Shown: one piece after another, positions 8,539-18,076 of the stretch
How positions within the stretch are numbered: position 1 is the first letter of the stretch
Layout: every line of letters starts with the position of its first letter
From: JARRQJ01 sp037381915
GTDB lineage: Bacteria > Pseudomonadota > Gammaproteobacteria > DRLM01
Assembly (NCBI GenBank): GCA_037381915.1
Contig: JARRQJ010000030.1
Span: forward strand, 1 to 64,000
Direction of reading: 5' to 3'
DNA: 64,000 nucleotides
Translations under genes and position numbers: made by a program
Notes under the pieces: generated by a model
The model's database searches: none
The model's input: only the letters and a program-made list of their open reading frames with translations
Told to the model about the DNA's origin: nothing

Positions 8539-8931
8539 ATGGCAGAACAGGTATTATCCAACACCGGTCGCCGCAAGAGTGCGACGGCACAGGTCTTCCT
8601 CACCAGCGGTTCCGGCAAGATCACCGTTAACAAGCGGACGCTGGAAGACTATTTCGGGCGCGAAACGGCCCGGCGCATCGTTCGCCAGCCATTGGACGTG
8701 ACCCAAATGACCGAGTCCGTGGATTTGACCGTCACCGTGCGCGGCGGCGGTAACAGCGGCCAGGCGGGCGCCATCCGGCACGGCATCGCCCGCGCCTTGG
8801 TGGCGTATGACGAAGCGATGCGCGGTCCCTTGCGCAAGGCCGGTTTTCTCACCCGCGACGCCCGCGAGGTGGAGCGCAAGAAGGTCGGCCTGCACAAGGC
8901 GCGCAAGCGTCCGCAATACTCGAAGCGCTAG
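8539..8931 (+). CDS. rpsI: 30S ribosomal protein S9
   Basis: 130 residues, the expected length. GRRKSATAQVFL at the N-terminus, the GGGNSGQAGAIRHGIARAL core and the basic tail KARKRPQYSKR, which reaches the ribosomal P site in known structures, are all present. It is co-transcribed with rplM. Confidence 0.98.
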   Translation: MAEQVLSNTGRRKSATAQVFLTSGSGKITVNKRTLEDYFGRETARRIVRQPLDVTQMTESVDLTVTVRGGGNSGQAGAIRHGIARALVAYDEAMRGPLRKAGFLTRDAREVERKKVGLHKARKRPQYSKR

Positions 8932-9075
8932 TTCCCAGTCTATTCCTGCTGCCGCACATTTGATGGCGACAGCGGGAGACGGCCGCAGTTTGGTGTGGGT
9001 TATACGCCTTGACCGTGGAAACACCGTCCGCGCCAGCTGAAGCTGCTACCTTTAGCGTTAGAACAGCAATCGCAT

Positions 9076-9149
9076 TGGGGGATCGTCTAGCGGTAGGACT
9101 GCGGACTCTGACTCCGCCAACCCTGGTTCGAATCCAGGTCCCCCAGCCA
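9076..9149 (+). tRNA. tRNA-Gln (anticodon CUG)
   Basis: A 74-nt cloverleaf including an encoded CCA end. The acceptor stem TGGGGG pairs with CCCCCA. The anticodon arm GCGGA-CTCTGAC-TCCGC places CTG at positions 34-36. The T arm reads CCTGG-TTCGAAT-CCAGG. CUG reads the Gln codon CAG. Confidence 0.96.
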
Positions 9150-9206
9150 TTTAGTCTCGTCCCCGCGTGACAGTTAACTCAATTCACGTAATCAAAAAAG
9201 AAAAGA

Positions 9207-10110
9207 AGGGGTCAGGTCTTGCGTTTTGCTTTGTGTGCGAGTAGTTTCAGCTCATGGCAAGGCCGCTCCGACTCGAATTTGCTGGAGGGTTATATCACGT
9301 AACCTCCCGAGGTGACCGACAGGAAGCCATCTACCTGGATGATGCTGATCGGAGTGTGTTTTTGGAAGTGTTGGAGGAGGTAGTCCAGCGTTTTAACTGG
9401 ACCGTGCATGCCTACTGTCTGATGAGCAACCATTACCATCTGCTGGTGGAGACTCCGGACGCCAATCTATCCCAAGGCATGCGCCAATTGAACGGCGTCT
9501 ACACCCAGCGCTTCAACCGCCGTCACCGGCGGGTAGGGCATGTCTTCCAGGGGCGTTACAAGGGCATCATTGTCCAAAAAGACACCTATCTGTTGGAACT
9601 GGCCCGCTACATCGTGCTCAATCCCGTCCGGGCGCGGATGGTGCGCAGCGCCAATGAATGGCGATGGAGCAGCTATCGGGCCACGGCCGGCTTCAGTGAA
9701 GCGCCGGCGTGGTTGGCCATCGATCTAATTCTCACAGCATTTGCGGCACGGCGAGGTGAGGCTCAAAAACGCTATCGCGAATTCATTGCCCAGGGCAAAG
9801 ACCAGCCCTCGCCTTGGGAACGTCTCACGAGTCAAATCTATCTCGGTGATGATGCCTTTGTGGAACGGCTGCAGCGCAGGATTGCCGCGGATGCCGATCT
9901 GAGCGAAATCCCTCGGTCACATCGACGACCCGCGGCCAAGTCTCTGGACTTCTATTCTCGTAGCTATCCGGACCGCGACCAAGCGATCGTCGTTGCCTAT
10001 AGTAGCGGTGGCTATAGTATGAAAGTTATTGGAGAGTACTTTGGCTTGCACTACTCGAGGATCAGTCGTATTGTTGCGCAGGGGATGGCAAAAGACAAGA
10101 CCTGACCCCT
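9207..10110 (+). mobile_element. REP-associated (RayT/IS200-like) transposase element with 15-bp inverted ends
   Basis: AGGGGTCAGGTCTTG at 9207-9221 is matched perfectly in inverted orientation by CAAGACCTGACCCCT at 10096-10110. The right copy overlaps the transposase stop codon. The single gene between them is a Y1-type transposase. The element begins 57 bp after tRNA-Gln. The sequence does not show a clear target duplication. Confidence 0.8.
9254..10105 (+). CDS. REP-associated tyrosine transposase (Y1 HUH family)
   Basis: 283 residues. The N-terminal Y1 domain begins MARPLRLEFAGGLYHVTSRG. The HUH metal motif is SNHYHLLVET, and the candidate catalytic Tyr lies in the RFNRRHRRVGHVFQGRYKG region. 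ARYIVLNPVRARMV is also diagnostic. The C-terminal 100 residues end in a DnaA/helix-turn-helix-like segment (MKVIGEYFGLHYSRISRIV). These enzymes nick single-stranded REP hairpins. The gene appears intact. A decayed relative lies at 15115. Confidence 0.93.
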   Translation: MARPLRLEFAGGLYHVTSRGDRQEAIYLDDADRSVFLEVLEEVVQRFNWTVHAYCLMSNHYHLLVETPDANLSQGMRQLNGVYTQRFNRRHRRVGHVFQGRYKGIIVQKDTYLLELARYIVLNPVRARMVRSANEWRWSSYRATAGFSEAPAWLAIDLILTAFAARRGEAQKRYREFIAQGKDQPSPWERLTSQIYLGDDAFVERLQRRIAADADLSEIPRSHRRPAAKSLDFYSRSYPDRDQAIVVAYSSGGYSMKVIGEYFGLHYSRISRIVAQGMAKDKT

Positions 10111-10130
10111 ATGCATATGCACACTATGCA

Positions 10131-12458
10131 CTATGCAGATGTTTTGCCAAATGTCGTGAGTGCCTGCGCCAGCTGTGCAAACACAGGCTGCCATTGCATC
10201 GGTTCCGCCTGCCAGAACTGGCGCATCGAGGGATACCAGAGACAGTCCTTGCGGTCACGCTGGTAACGCCAGTCGGCGTTGTAATAGACCAGTGTCCAGG
10301 TCGCTTTGTCAAGTGCAGCGGCGAGATGCGCCACCGAGGTATCGACACTAATAATCAGATCCAGTTGTTGTGCCAGCGCTGCGGTGTCAGCATAATCGTT
10401 GATCAGCGTATCCAGATCGATCACGCTAACATCCTCCGGCAGACGAAGGAGGTCTTTCACGCACTCACCTTTTTGCAGACTGTAAAAATCAATCCCGGGC
10501 ACACGTAATACCGGCAGGAATTCTTCGATATCGCAGGAACGCAAACGATTGTTGGAATGGTCAGGATTGCCTGCCCAGACGATACCGACTTTCAGGCCGC
10601 CGGTTTTGCCTTTTGGTAACACGGGTTGATTGGGGGTGGGGACTATCAGATAAGGTGTGACCGCTGGAATGTTATCGGCATTGGTGCCGAATATCCTGGG
10701 TAAACTCATCAGTGATATACGCGCCTGAAAAGCATTTTTATCGAGCTCACCCGGTCCCCGACATTCATCCACGCCGGTGATGACAGAAAACAGTTTCACC
10801 AGATGTTCCGGACACACCAGCATAATTCGATCGCAACGTTCGGCGCACATGGGTAAATAACGCGCGAACTGAATCGCATCGCCTGCGCCCTGTTCGGTAT
10901 GGACCAGCAAGGTACCCTGCAGTGTTTCTCCTTCCCACTGCGGGTGCGGTGTTTCAAACGGTTTGAACTGCGGCGTTTGCCAGCGCCACTCGCTTTCCTC
11001 CCAGCCTTCGGCGTATTCGCCCATTGCCAGCAGGATCAGACCCAGATTTTGATGCGCCTGCGCATAGTCGGGTCGAATCTCGATAGCGCGACGCAGATAG
11101 TCCACCGCCTCTGCATTGCGACGCAACTGGCCGTGATTGAAACCCAGGCTGTTCAGCGCCTCGCTATGACCTGCTTCGTCAGCAATGACTTTTTTCAGTT
11201 CGGCGATCGCTTCTTCGTGGCGATACAGATTACCAAACGCCACCCCGAGGTTATAACGTGCCGGCAGAAAATCCGGCTGCATCTCCAGACATTTTCGATA
11301 TTCGGCCAGCGCTTCTTCGGGCTTGCCCTCATTATATAGTGTGTTGCCGGCTTCAAAATGACTCTCTGCGAATGACCAGTCCTGTGCAGGCTGCACTGCG
11401 TTGTTCAGGGCTTCGTCCGGCAAGGTGTAGGTGGTACCGAGCAGCGCGCGATCATCGTTGATCACATCCGGAAACTTCCACGGCAGTAGCGTCACTGCAA
11501 AAATTTCCTGCACGCCTTTTTCAAAACGCAAAAACGCCTTGATTTGACCATCCTTGATATCGACCACCCAGACACCGCAATGACGCACCGGCTGTGATTG
11601 TGTTAATGGCAGGCCGGCGAACACCGCAGTTTCGCGCACCTTCGACAGGCCAATCACCGCATAGTCACCGACAAAGTCCAAGCCGCGAGTAAAGCCCGGC
11701 AGTTCGGCCACCTGTTTCGCCGTGCCTGTATCCGCATCGTAATAACTCAGTGCGCCTTTACCGGATTCCAGAAACCACAGATTGTTTTTATACCACCGCG
11801 GCGAATGCGGCATCGACAGACCACGCAGCAAAAACTCGTTGTTGTCGATGTCCATCAAAATACCACCTGCGGCCTTGTTCCTGCGCCAGCCACCGGGCTC
11901 GTCGGCTTCACCCAGCGCGGTGATATAGCGCGGACGACCATCGCGCACTGCGAGACCATTGAGATGACAACGATCGCGCATGTCATAAGCGGTAATAAAG
12001 GGCGGTCGCCAGCGCGGTACAAAACTGTGACGCGGGTCCAGAGTGCACAAACAGGAAAAGCGCGTATTGATAAACCACAGTTCCTCGTCCACCCAGCACA
12101 TTTCGTGCACATCGACATCACCGGTGACATGCACATCGCGCATCAGGTAAGCCGCATCGTGTCGACCTTCGGGCAGCAAGCGCCCAGCGGCCGCAGGCAC
12201 ATTACGAAAATTCCAGATCTGTGATGCCGTGCCCAGTGCCAGACGATCCTGTGTCGCCACCATGCCCATGGGCTTGTCAAAATTGCGAAAATGCGTATTG
12301 GTATTGCTGCCGTCATCACGCGCGATGATCAATTTACCCGCCTGGTAGGTACTGATCGCCAGCGAAAAGCCGAAGTGTCTCAGTAGTTGGGTAAAACTGT
12401 CGGTGTGGACACTGGCGAGCTCTTCCAGTGTCTGGTCAGTAGTGGGATTATCAGACAT
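10131..12458 (-). CDS. TIGR03032-type propeller / TPR / glycosyltransferase-9-like fusion protein
   Basis: 775 residues in three parts. Residues 1-345 match the TIGR03032 (DUF4915) pattern as I recall it: FGFSLAISTYQAGKLI, MCWVDEELWFINTRFSCL and GGWRRNKAAGGILMDI. Residues about 360-490 hold TPR units (ARYNLGVAFGNLYRHEEAI, YAQAHQNLGLILLAMGEY). Residues 510-770 resemble the C-terminal domain of TPR-linked, heptosyltransferase-like proteins (VHTEQGAGDAIQFARYLP, VGIVWAGNPDHSNNRLRS, ISVDTSVAHLAAAL). No signal peptide is seen. GC content appears lower than in neighbouring housekeeping genes, and it sits next to a transposase, so transfer is likely. Glycan-related function is an inference. Confidence 0.8.
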   Translation of the reverse strand: MSDNPTTDQTLEELASVHTDSFTQLLRHFGFSLAISTYQAGKLIIARDDGSNTNTHFRNFDKPMGMVATQDRLALGTASQIWNFRNVPAAAGRLLPEGRHDAAYLMRDVHVTGDVDVHEMCWVDEELWFINTRFSCLCTLDPRHSFVPRWRPPFITAYDMRDRCHLNGLAVRDGRPRYITALGEADEPGGWRRNKAAGGILMDIDNNEFLLRGLSMPHSPRWYKNNLWFLESGKGALSYYDADTGTAKQVAELPGFTRGLDFVGDYAVIGLSKVRETAVFAGLPLTQSQPVRHCGVWVVDIKDGQIKAFLRFEKGVQEIFAVTLLPWKFPDVINDDRALLGTTYTLPDEALNNAVQPAQDWSFAESHFEAGNTLYNEGKPEEALAEYRKCLEMQPDFLPARYNLGVAFGNLYRHEEAIAELKKVIADEAGHSEALNSLGFNHGQLRRNAEAVDYLRRAIEIRPDYAQAHQNLGLILLAMGEYAEGWEESEWRWQTPQFKPFETPHPQWEGETLQGTLLVHTEQGAGDAIQFARYLPMCAERCDRIMLVCPEHLVKLFSVITGVDECRGPGELDKNAFQARISLMSLPRIFGTNADNIPAVTPYLIVPTPNQPVLPKGKTGGLKVGIVWAGNPDHSNNRLRSCDIEEFLPVLRVPGIDFYSLQKGECVKDLLRLPEDVSVIDLDTLINDYADTAALAQQLDLIISVDTSVAHLAAALDKATWTLVYYNADWRYQRDRKDCLWYPSMRQFWQAEPMQWQPVFAQLAQALTTFGKTSA

Positions 12459-12630
12459 GAAAACGAGTGGTTAGAAGCCTTTTTTGAGTGATGCCGCGGT
12501 GCTCATAAACCTGCGCATGGCTTTGTGATTTGTGGCCGTCATAATGACAAAATCAATAAAAGTGAAACCACAGATGCACAGAAAAAATTTCTTCTGCGCC
12601 CTTTGTGGTTCACGCTTTTCGGTTTCTGGA

Positions 12631-14178
12631 TTAGCCGCGTCGTCGCCGGCGGCGCAACGGCCACAACATACCTGTGAACAGCAACATCAGCGGGCCGGTT
12701 GCACCGCCGCCGCCACCGCCTCCGCTATTGGGGGGAGGCTTAGCACCCACTTCTACCGAGCCGATGTCGCATTGGCCGTCGCTACGCGAATAGCCACGCT
12801 GGTCGGTGGTGATCTGATTGCTGGTGCAAGCTGCCTGGTCGCCACCATTGATCGCCGGGCTGCCTGTTTGGGGTAAGTGGGTCAGGGTCGGGCCGCCGTT
12901 GTCGGCCAGCGCGCCGAGCATCGGATTCACCGCCTGTGCCGAGGTACTGCAACCGCCATCGGCAATGATATTGAATGCATCCGCCGTAACAGTACCATTA
13001 CCCCCCGTACCCACATAACAATCCTTGCCGCCCGTGGAATTGGCCACGATGCTGTTGGTCAGGCTGAGTACAGCAACAGGGCCTAAGGCGCCAACCCCGC
13101 CGGCTGTGCCTCCCGAATTACCCGAGACCGTGCTGTTGACCAGGCTTGCACTGCCGCCGTCGACCATGCCGTAGTCAACAACGCCACCGCCTGTGCCTGC
13201 CGAATTGCCCGACACCGTGCTGTTGGTCAGGCTCACATTACTGTCCACGGTAAGAATCCCGCCCCCCAGGTAAGCCGCCGAATTGCCCGACACCGTGCTG
13301 TTGACCAGGCTGACGGTTGAGCTCGCGAGCGTTGATGAATTATTTGGGTCTTGATCGCTGACAACAAACCCGCCCCCATTGCCACCCGTCGAGTTGCCCG
13401 ACACTGTGCTGTTGGTCAGGTTGACGGTAGCACCGTAGTAAGCAAGTACCCCACCACCCCCTGGAGTACTATTGCTTGTCGACGTATTACCTGAGACTTT
13501 AGAGTTGGTCAGGTTGAGTACACCACCGAGGACAGCAACCCCGCCGGCTGCGCCCGCCACATTGCCCGAGACCGTACTGGCACTCAGGCTGACGGTCGTG
13601 CCGCCCCTGTAAGCAACAAGCCCGCCGGCTCCCTGCAGAGCAGTATTACCTGAGATCGTGCTGTTGCTCAGACTGACTGAAGCACCTTGGTGGGCAAAAA
13701 GGCCACCTCCAATAGCCGAGGTGTAGCCCCCGGTCAGGGTCAGGCCGCTCAAGGCCAGCTTGCCACCTGAAACATCCATCACCTGTGAGGCGCCAGCAGC
13801 ATTAATGGTGATGTTGTCCGCGCCGTCGATGCTCATGTCACTGCTGACGCTGAGCGCAGATCCACCCAGGGTGATGGTGGTAGCCGAGGTGGTGAGGCCG
13901 GAAGCAAAGACGATGTTGTCGCTGGCCGTACTACTACCGGCTGAGCATTTGTCCACTGCTGCGTTGGTATTGGCCGCCTGGATGGCATCTCGCAGGGTAC
14001 AAATACTACTGCTGGTCACAGCCCCGCCCGGGTCCTGATTACTGTCCACGGTGATGGTCGCGGCATGGGCAGTCGTGACGCCCAGCCACAAGGTCTGGGT
14101 GATCGCCAGTGCCAGTTGCTTCTTGCGCAGGTTTTTTTGTGAAGATGTTGGTATAGCTGGTATATTAAAGTGCCGCAC
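12631..14178 (-). CDS. Secreted parallel beta-helix protein with Gly-rich/TM/Arg C-terminal sorting tail
   Basis: 515 residues. A signal sequence ends near TTAHAATITVDS. Next comes CTLRDAIQAANTN, the pattern that opens many choice-of-anchor beta-helix proteins. About ten imperfect repeats of SLTNSTVSGNSA form a right-handed beta-helix. The C-terminus is a Gly-rich linker, a hydrophobic segment (PLMLLFTGMLWPL) and a final Arg cluster. That tripartite tail resembles GlyGly-CTERM signals processed by rhombosortase. The start is GTG at 14178. Expected to be surface-exposed or released; the ligand is unknown. Confidence 0.82.
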   Translation of the reverse strand: MRHFNIPAIPTSSQKNLRKKQLALAITQTLWLGVTTAHAATITVDSNQDPGGAVTSSSICTLRDAIQAANTNAAVDKCSAGSSTASDNIVFASGLTTSATTITLGGSALSVSSDMSIDGADNITINAAGASQVMDVSGGKLALSGLTLTGGYTSAIGGGLFAHQGASVSLSNSTISGNTALQGAGGLVAYRGGTTVSLSASTVSGNVAGAAGGVAVLGGVLNLTNSKVSGNTSTSNSTPGGGGVLAYYGATVNLTNSTVSGNSTGGNGGGFVVSDQDPNNSSTLASSTVSLVNSTVSGNSAAYLGGGILTVDSNVSLTNSTVSGNSAGTGGGVVDYGMVDGGSASLVNSTVSGNSGGTAGGVGALGPVAVLSLTNSIVANSTGGKDCYVGTGGNGTVTADAFNIIADGGCSTSAQAVNPMLGALADNGGPTLTHLPQTGSPAINGGDQAACTSNQITTDQRGYSRSDGQCDIGSVEVGAKPPPNSGGGGGGGATGPLMLLFTGMLWPLRRRRRRG

Positions 14179-14351
14179 CCTGGTCTCCTAAGTACAGGAA
14201 GAATAAAGTATTAGGAAGAATAAACGCCCTTTTTCTCTAAGTCCAGTGATGGCTTGCCGTCAGCGGCCCGCATCATAGCCCGATCGTCCTGAATTCCGCG
14301 CATTTCAATAATGTAAACTGAGAATCCAATCCGACTATAGAAGGAATAAAG

Positions 14352-14891
14352 GTGACAAGGAATATTATTATCGTCTGCCTGGTTTTGTACAGCATTCCCT
14401 GGCTCTCGTACGGCGAAAATGCCCAAAAACAAGAGTTGGTGAATAAAATCATTGAAGCCTCCGGTATGGGGGCTGCGATCGATTCTATTCCCGGGCAAAT
14501 TGAAGCGCAGTATGAACAAAGAAAGGCGACTGCGAAGGATCCCGTGGCTGAGGCCTTGGTTACCAAGATATTTCTGAAATCGTTTGACAAGGAGGCGGAA
14601 CGGGGCGTCTTGTCCAATTCAATAAGTAACAAACTAGATGTGCAGGATATGAAGGCGATTACGGGCTGGCTTGAAAGCCCTTTAGGGAAAAGGTTTACCT
14701 CGGCGGAGCTTGCGGCATCAAGTCCTGACTCGAGGGGGGAATTAGTTAGGTATATCGCGGGCATGAAAGAAAATCCGCCTGCGCAAGACCGCATTGCTCT
14801 TATTCAAAGATTCGAGAAAAGCGCCCGGCAAACAGAGGCGGCGATGACGATACTCGAATCAATTATGCGCGGGATGTTGTCAGGGGTATGA
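14352..14891 (+). CDS. DUF2059-like exported protein
   Basis: 179 residues with a cleavable signal peptide (IIIVCLVLYSIPWLSYG). The core has MKAITGWLESPLGKRFTSAE, similar to the FYxSPxGKK segment of DUF2059 proteins. No enzyme motif is visible and the function is unknown. The start is GTG, preceded by AAGGAA about 8 bp upstream. Composition is more AT-rich than the surroundings, which fits this accessory stretch. Confidence 0.7.
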   Translation: MTRNIIIVCLVLYSIPWLSYGENAQKQELVNKIIEASGMGAAIDSIPGQIEAQYEQRKATAKDPVAEALVTKIFLKSFDKEAERGVLSNSISNKLDVQDMKAITGWLESPLGKRFTSAELAASSPDSRGELVRYIAGMKENPPAQDRIALIQRFEKSARQTEAAMTILESIMRGMLSGV

Positions 14892-15479
14892 AAATGCGGT
14901 AAGCGGCGAGGTTCGTCGTTTTGCCACGGAGCGGGAGCTGCTTCGTTATCTGATGCAGGTATTAGTTGTTGTGCCGAAGTCACCCAATTCCGACCTGACC
15001 GGCGCTCAAAATAATTAGGGGATATTTCCGCAACATAAGGAAAAAGAAAATGAAACATCATAAGAGGGTGCCCAGTTCTTGTCTCATGGGTTGGATGTAG
15101 ACACCTTTCAGGTCATGGCAAAGCCGCTGAGGCTGGAGTTTGTTCGAGGCTTGTTCATGTTGCCCGTCTAGGTGATCGGCGGGAAGACATCTGCCCGGAC
15201 GATGCTGGCCGGGGTGTGTTTCTGTATGAACTTGATCGGGGAACACCTTGGTTTGCATTGCTTGCGAGCCGGCCGGATTGTGGCGCAACGTGGCTTGGCA
15301 ACGGGCAGGACCTGGTCCGTGACTTGGCTAAAGAGATTATTGTCCGATTTCCGCATGACGGGCACGGTGTCGGGAAATAAGCCCCTTGAATTCCGGCGAG
15401 AAGCTTCGTAGAGTGGCGCCCACCTTTATGGCGACTGTGGGATTGCCCGCTGCGTACCTGTGATTCGGGAGAATAAATT
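14892..15479. other. Intergenic stretch holding the transposase remnant
   Basis: Between the DUF2059-like gene and the first porin I see only the decayed transposase (15115-15290) and the porin leader. A ribosome site GGGAG lies just before the porin ATG. No other gene is supportable. Confidence 0.55.
15115..15290 (+). pseudogene. Decayed remnant of a RayT-type transposase gene
   Basis: Starting at 15115, ATGGCAAAGCCGCTGAGGCT aligns with the first codons of the intact transposase at 9254. It continues through the counterpart of GDRQEAIYLDDADRSVF with stops and frame changes, then jumps at about 15226 to sequence matching its C-terminus (GEHLGLHCLRAGRIVAQ versus GEYFGLHYSRISRIVAQ). The middle roughly 650 bp is missing. 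It is clearly non-functional. Confidence 0.8.
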
Positions 15480-16598
15480 ATGAACGAGAAGCTGCTTGCG
15501 ATCGGGGTTGCCGCTGCTTTGATCGCGCCTGTCGTGGTTCAGGCCGATGTGGAAATATACGGCGATGCACGGGTCTCCGTGGATTACGCCACCAATAACG
15601 ATGACGGTACCGGTACGGGGAGCTGCAACTACGATAGCGCCACGTCCAGCAATGACCCGGCAATCAGCTGCCAAAAGAGCAAAGGCACCGTGAGCAGCAA
15701 TGCTTCCTATATCGGTTTCAAGGGCGACGAGGACCTGGGGAACGGCATGGCCGCCCTGTGGCAACTGGAACAGGGCGTCGAGTTCGACAGCGGCAAGGCG
15801 TTCAGCGAAGACCGGCCCACCTTTGTCGGCATCGGCGGGGGTTTCGGCACCGTGATGGCCGGTAGATTCGATACGCCCTACATGAGCGCTACCGACATAT
15901 ACGATATCTTTAAGGATACCAAGGCGGACTACAACGCCATCATGGGCGCGGCCAACAGTTCGAGCGCCATTTATGACAGCCGCGTCTCCAATACCCTGCT
16001 CTATGCGTCGCCGGACCTGGGCGGGTTCAAGGCCGAGCTCGCCTACACCATGTCACAGGCGTTCAGCAGCGATAATCTGCCGATCAGCAAGCGTGGCGGA
16101 AAAAAAGACGCCTACAGCCTGGGTGGCAATTATGATAATGGCCCATTTTCCTTGGGCGGGGCGTATCAGGTGGTCAGCAGGCAGGGCAGCAACAATGACG
16201 ATATAATCGGCTGGAAACTGGGCGGCTCCTACACCATCCTGGACACGACCACCCTGGCCCTGATCTACGAAAATCTCGATCTGGGGGGGACGATCAAAGC
16301 TCGCGACGCCTATTACTTCAGTGTCGCGCACCGCAGCGGCAATACCACGTGGAAACTGGCCTTCGCCAATGCCGGCAAATGCGGCGGAAGCGCCTGCGCG
16401 AAAACCGGGGCGACGCAGATAGCGGCGGGTGTCACACAGAGTATGACCATGAACACCGAACTGTACGTCCTATATACCCAGGTCAGTAACGACAGCGGCG
16501 CGAGATATGGCCTGGCCTACGGTCCGGCGAATGCGGTTACCGGCAAGGATGAGAGCGTGCTGTCATTGGGCATCAACCATAAATTCTCTTCCAGATAA
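15480..16598 (+). CDS. General Gram-negative porin (trimeric 16-strand type)
   Basis: 372 residues with a signal peptide (MNEKLLAIGVAAALIAPVVVQA). The mature start DVEIYGDARVSVDY, the SYIGFKGDEDLGNGMAALWQLEQG block and the GRFDTPY segment are standard for the proteobacterial porin family (Porin_4). Passive diffusion across the outer membrane is the expected role. The last strand reads LGINHKF, where most family members stop on Phe, but three more codons (SSR) follow. A weak extra effect on BAM recognition is possible. It is convergent with the second porin. Confidence 0.9.
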   Translation: MNEKLLAIGVAAALIAPVVVQADVEIYGDARVSVDYATNNDDGTGTGSCNYDSATSSNDPAISCQKSKGTVSSNASYIGFKGDEDLGNGMAALWQLEQGVEFDSGKAFSEDRPTFVGIGGGFGTVMAGRFDTPYMSATDIYDIFKDTKADYNAIMGAANSSSAIYDSRVSNTLLYASPDLGGFKAELAYTMSQAFSSDNLPISKRGGKKDAYSLGGNYDNGPFSLGGAYQVVSRQGSNNDDIIGWKLGGSYTILDTTTLALIYENLDLGGTIKARDAYYFSVAHRSGNTTWKLAFANAGKCGGSACAKTGATQIAAGVTQSMTMNTELYVLYTQVSNDSGARYGLAYGPANAVTGKDESVLSLGINHKFSSR

Positions 16599-16673
16599 CG
16601 GCTCGAAACTGCTTGACCGCGCGCCGGCGCCTGCGGGCGTGTTTTCTTCGCTCGCCCGGGGGCGCTTCGGCCA

Positions 16674-16700
16674 AAAAAAGATCCGCCGAGAGGCGGATCT
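16674..16700 (-). terminator. Rho-independent terminator of the minus-strand porin
   Basis: Read on the minus strand, AGATCCGCC-TCTC-GGCGGATCT forms a 9-bp perfect stem with a 4-nt loop, followed by TTTTTTT. It lies about 95 bp after the stop of the 16795-17904 gene and also faces the end of the plus-strand porin. Confidence 0.85.
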
Positions 16701-16794
16701 AAGGGAGAGTGAAAATCAAGCGCCGTCCTTGGCGCTCCGGCCTACCGCAGGCGACGAGGCTGCGGCGTTCCGGCAACGTTGAGCAAGGAAATTT

Positions 16795-17904
16795 CTAGAA
16801 CTTCACCTGGGTCCAGATGCCGACCTCGGTGGCCTTGTCGTCCCCAACACCCGTAGTGTTATGGGTCACCTTGGTATTCTTATAGGCCAAGGCCAGGTCC
16901 ACGTTCTTGCGGGCCTCGTAGGAGACGCCCACGTGATAGTAGGTTTGCTTCGGGTTGTCGGTGGAGTTTTTGGCTGGCTTGTCCTGGTCGTAACGGGCGA
17001 AAACCGCGATACCCTTTCCGGCGTTGACCGAACCGAAGGCCGAATAGCCGCTCGCCTTGGTTGACGACGATGAAAGATTATTCCAGTCCTTGGCGCTGAA
17101 GAATTCCGCGCCGACCTTGAACATGTCGTGGCTATAGGCCGCCAGTACATCCATGCGTTTCGCCGTGTTAATGGTTAGGCTAGGATTGTTGGCATTTGCA
17201 TAGGTGTTATTTCCCAGCTTGCCGTCATAAAAACCGGCGGCCAGATTCAGACCTGCAATGGGCATGACCCCGACGCGGCCGGCAAAATCCAGGCTCTTGG
17301 AACGGTCAGGGTGCTTGTAGCCGTTGCCGTTGACGGCGGACACGGCGTAGTTCACCATTCCGACCTTGCCGCCCAAGTGCGCGCCCCAGTCGGCGGAATT
17401 GGCGAAGTGGTTACGATCGGTGAGCGTAGCTTCCACCCAGCGGTAACCATAGGCGTGTTCCACGTAGGGGATCCAGGGCATATCGGCGGAACCGACCCGC
17501 AGCACGGCGGCGTCGGAAAACTTCGCCTGCAGGTAGGCCTTCTTGACCATGGTCTGAACGGCCGCAGGGCCGGAACAACTGATTGTGACGTCGCTGGCGG
17601 GCGTAGTGGTAACGTCGGTCACGACGGTAGTGCTGCCAGTGGGGCTGCAATCCGAGGCATAGATGACATCAGTGGTCAGATTGGCGGACCACATATCATC
17701 GAAGCTGTGGCCGACGCTCAAGTAGAAGCGCTTGAGGTCAAAGCCTGTGCTTTTGTCAGTCGTTGTTCCCGATGATTTTACTGTTTTGTTGGTAAAATCC
17801 AGATAAGCCTTGCCACCCACAGTGGTCGATTCATCGGCCTGGGCGGCGATGCTCATCCCCGCGATGGCCGCCATGACGGCTGCTGTCAAGATCTGCTTGC
17901 GCAT
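16795..17904 (-). CDS. Outer-membrane porin, phosphate-selective (OprP/O)-like, with upstream Pho box
   Basis: 369 residues. The signal peptide ends in MSIAAQA. FDLKRFYLSVGHSFDDMWSANLTTDV resembles the start of the OprP/OprO-like porin family, and the chain ends in the canonical terminal aromatic pattern (GIWTQVKF). Beta-strand-like alternation continues throughout. A Pho box lies about 190 bp upstream with a suitably placed -10, which supports a role in phosphate or anion uptake under PhoB control. Substrate specificity is inferred from this regulation, not from seen residues. RBS: AGAGGAGCTAATTAAT ATG. Confidence 0.8.
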   Translation of the reverse strand: MRKQILTAAVMAAIAGMSIAAQADESTTVGGKAYLDFTNKTVKSSGTTTDKSTGFDLKRFYLSVGHSFDDMWSANLTTDVIYASDCSPTGSTTVVTDVTTTPASDVTISCSGPAAVQTMVKKAYLQAKFSDAAVLRVGSADMPWIPYVEHAYGYRWVEATLTDRNHFANSADWGAHLGGKVGMVNYAVSAVNGNGYKHPDRSKSLDFAGRVGVMPIAGLNLAAGFYDGKLGNNTYANANNPSLTINTAKRMDVLAAYSHDMFKVGAEFFSAKDWNNLSSSSTKASGYSAFGSVNAGKGIAVFARYDQDKPAKNSTDNPKQTYYHVGVSYEARKNVDLALAYKNTKVTHNTTGVGDDKATEVGIWTQVKF

Positions 17905-18076
17905 ATTAATTAGCTCCTCTCATTAAGGTTTTATAAGTCTTCCGCGTTGACGCCACAGCTCGCAGCATCATCGTTATCAGTGCGTTGACCGTGACTCCCT
18001 TTTCCGGTCGGCCGCCGCGTCAGTACGGGTAGAGATTTCCCTTGATGGTCGCCCCTGGCCCGCAACTGCCGCACAG

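Noticed and set aside
12631..14178. Imperfect repeats in this region as a CRISPR array
   Set aside because: Repeats follow codon phase and encode the beta-helix motif; spacing and sequence vary as in protein repeats. No cas genes are present.
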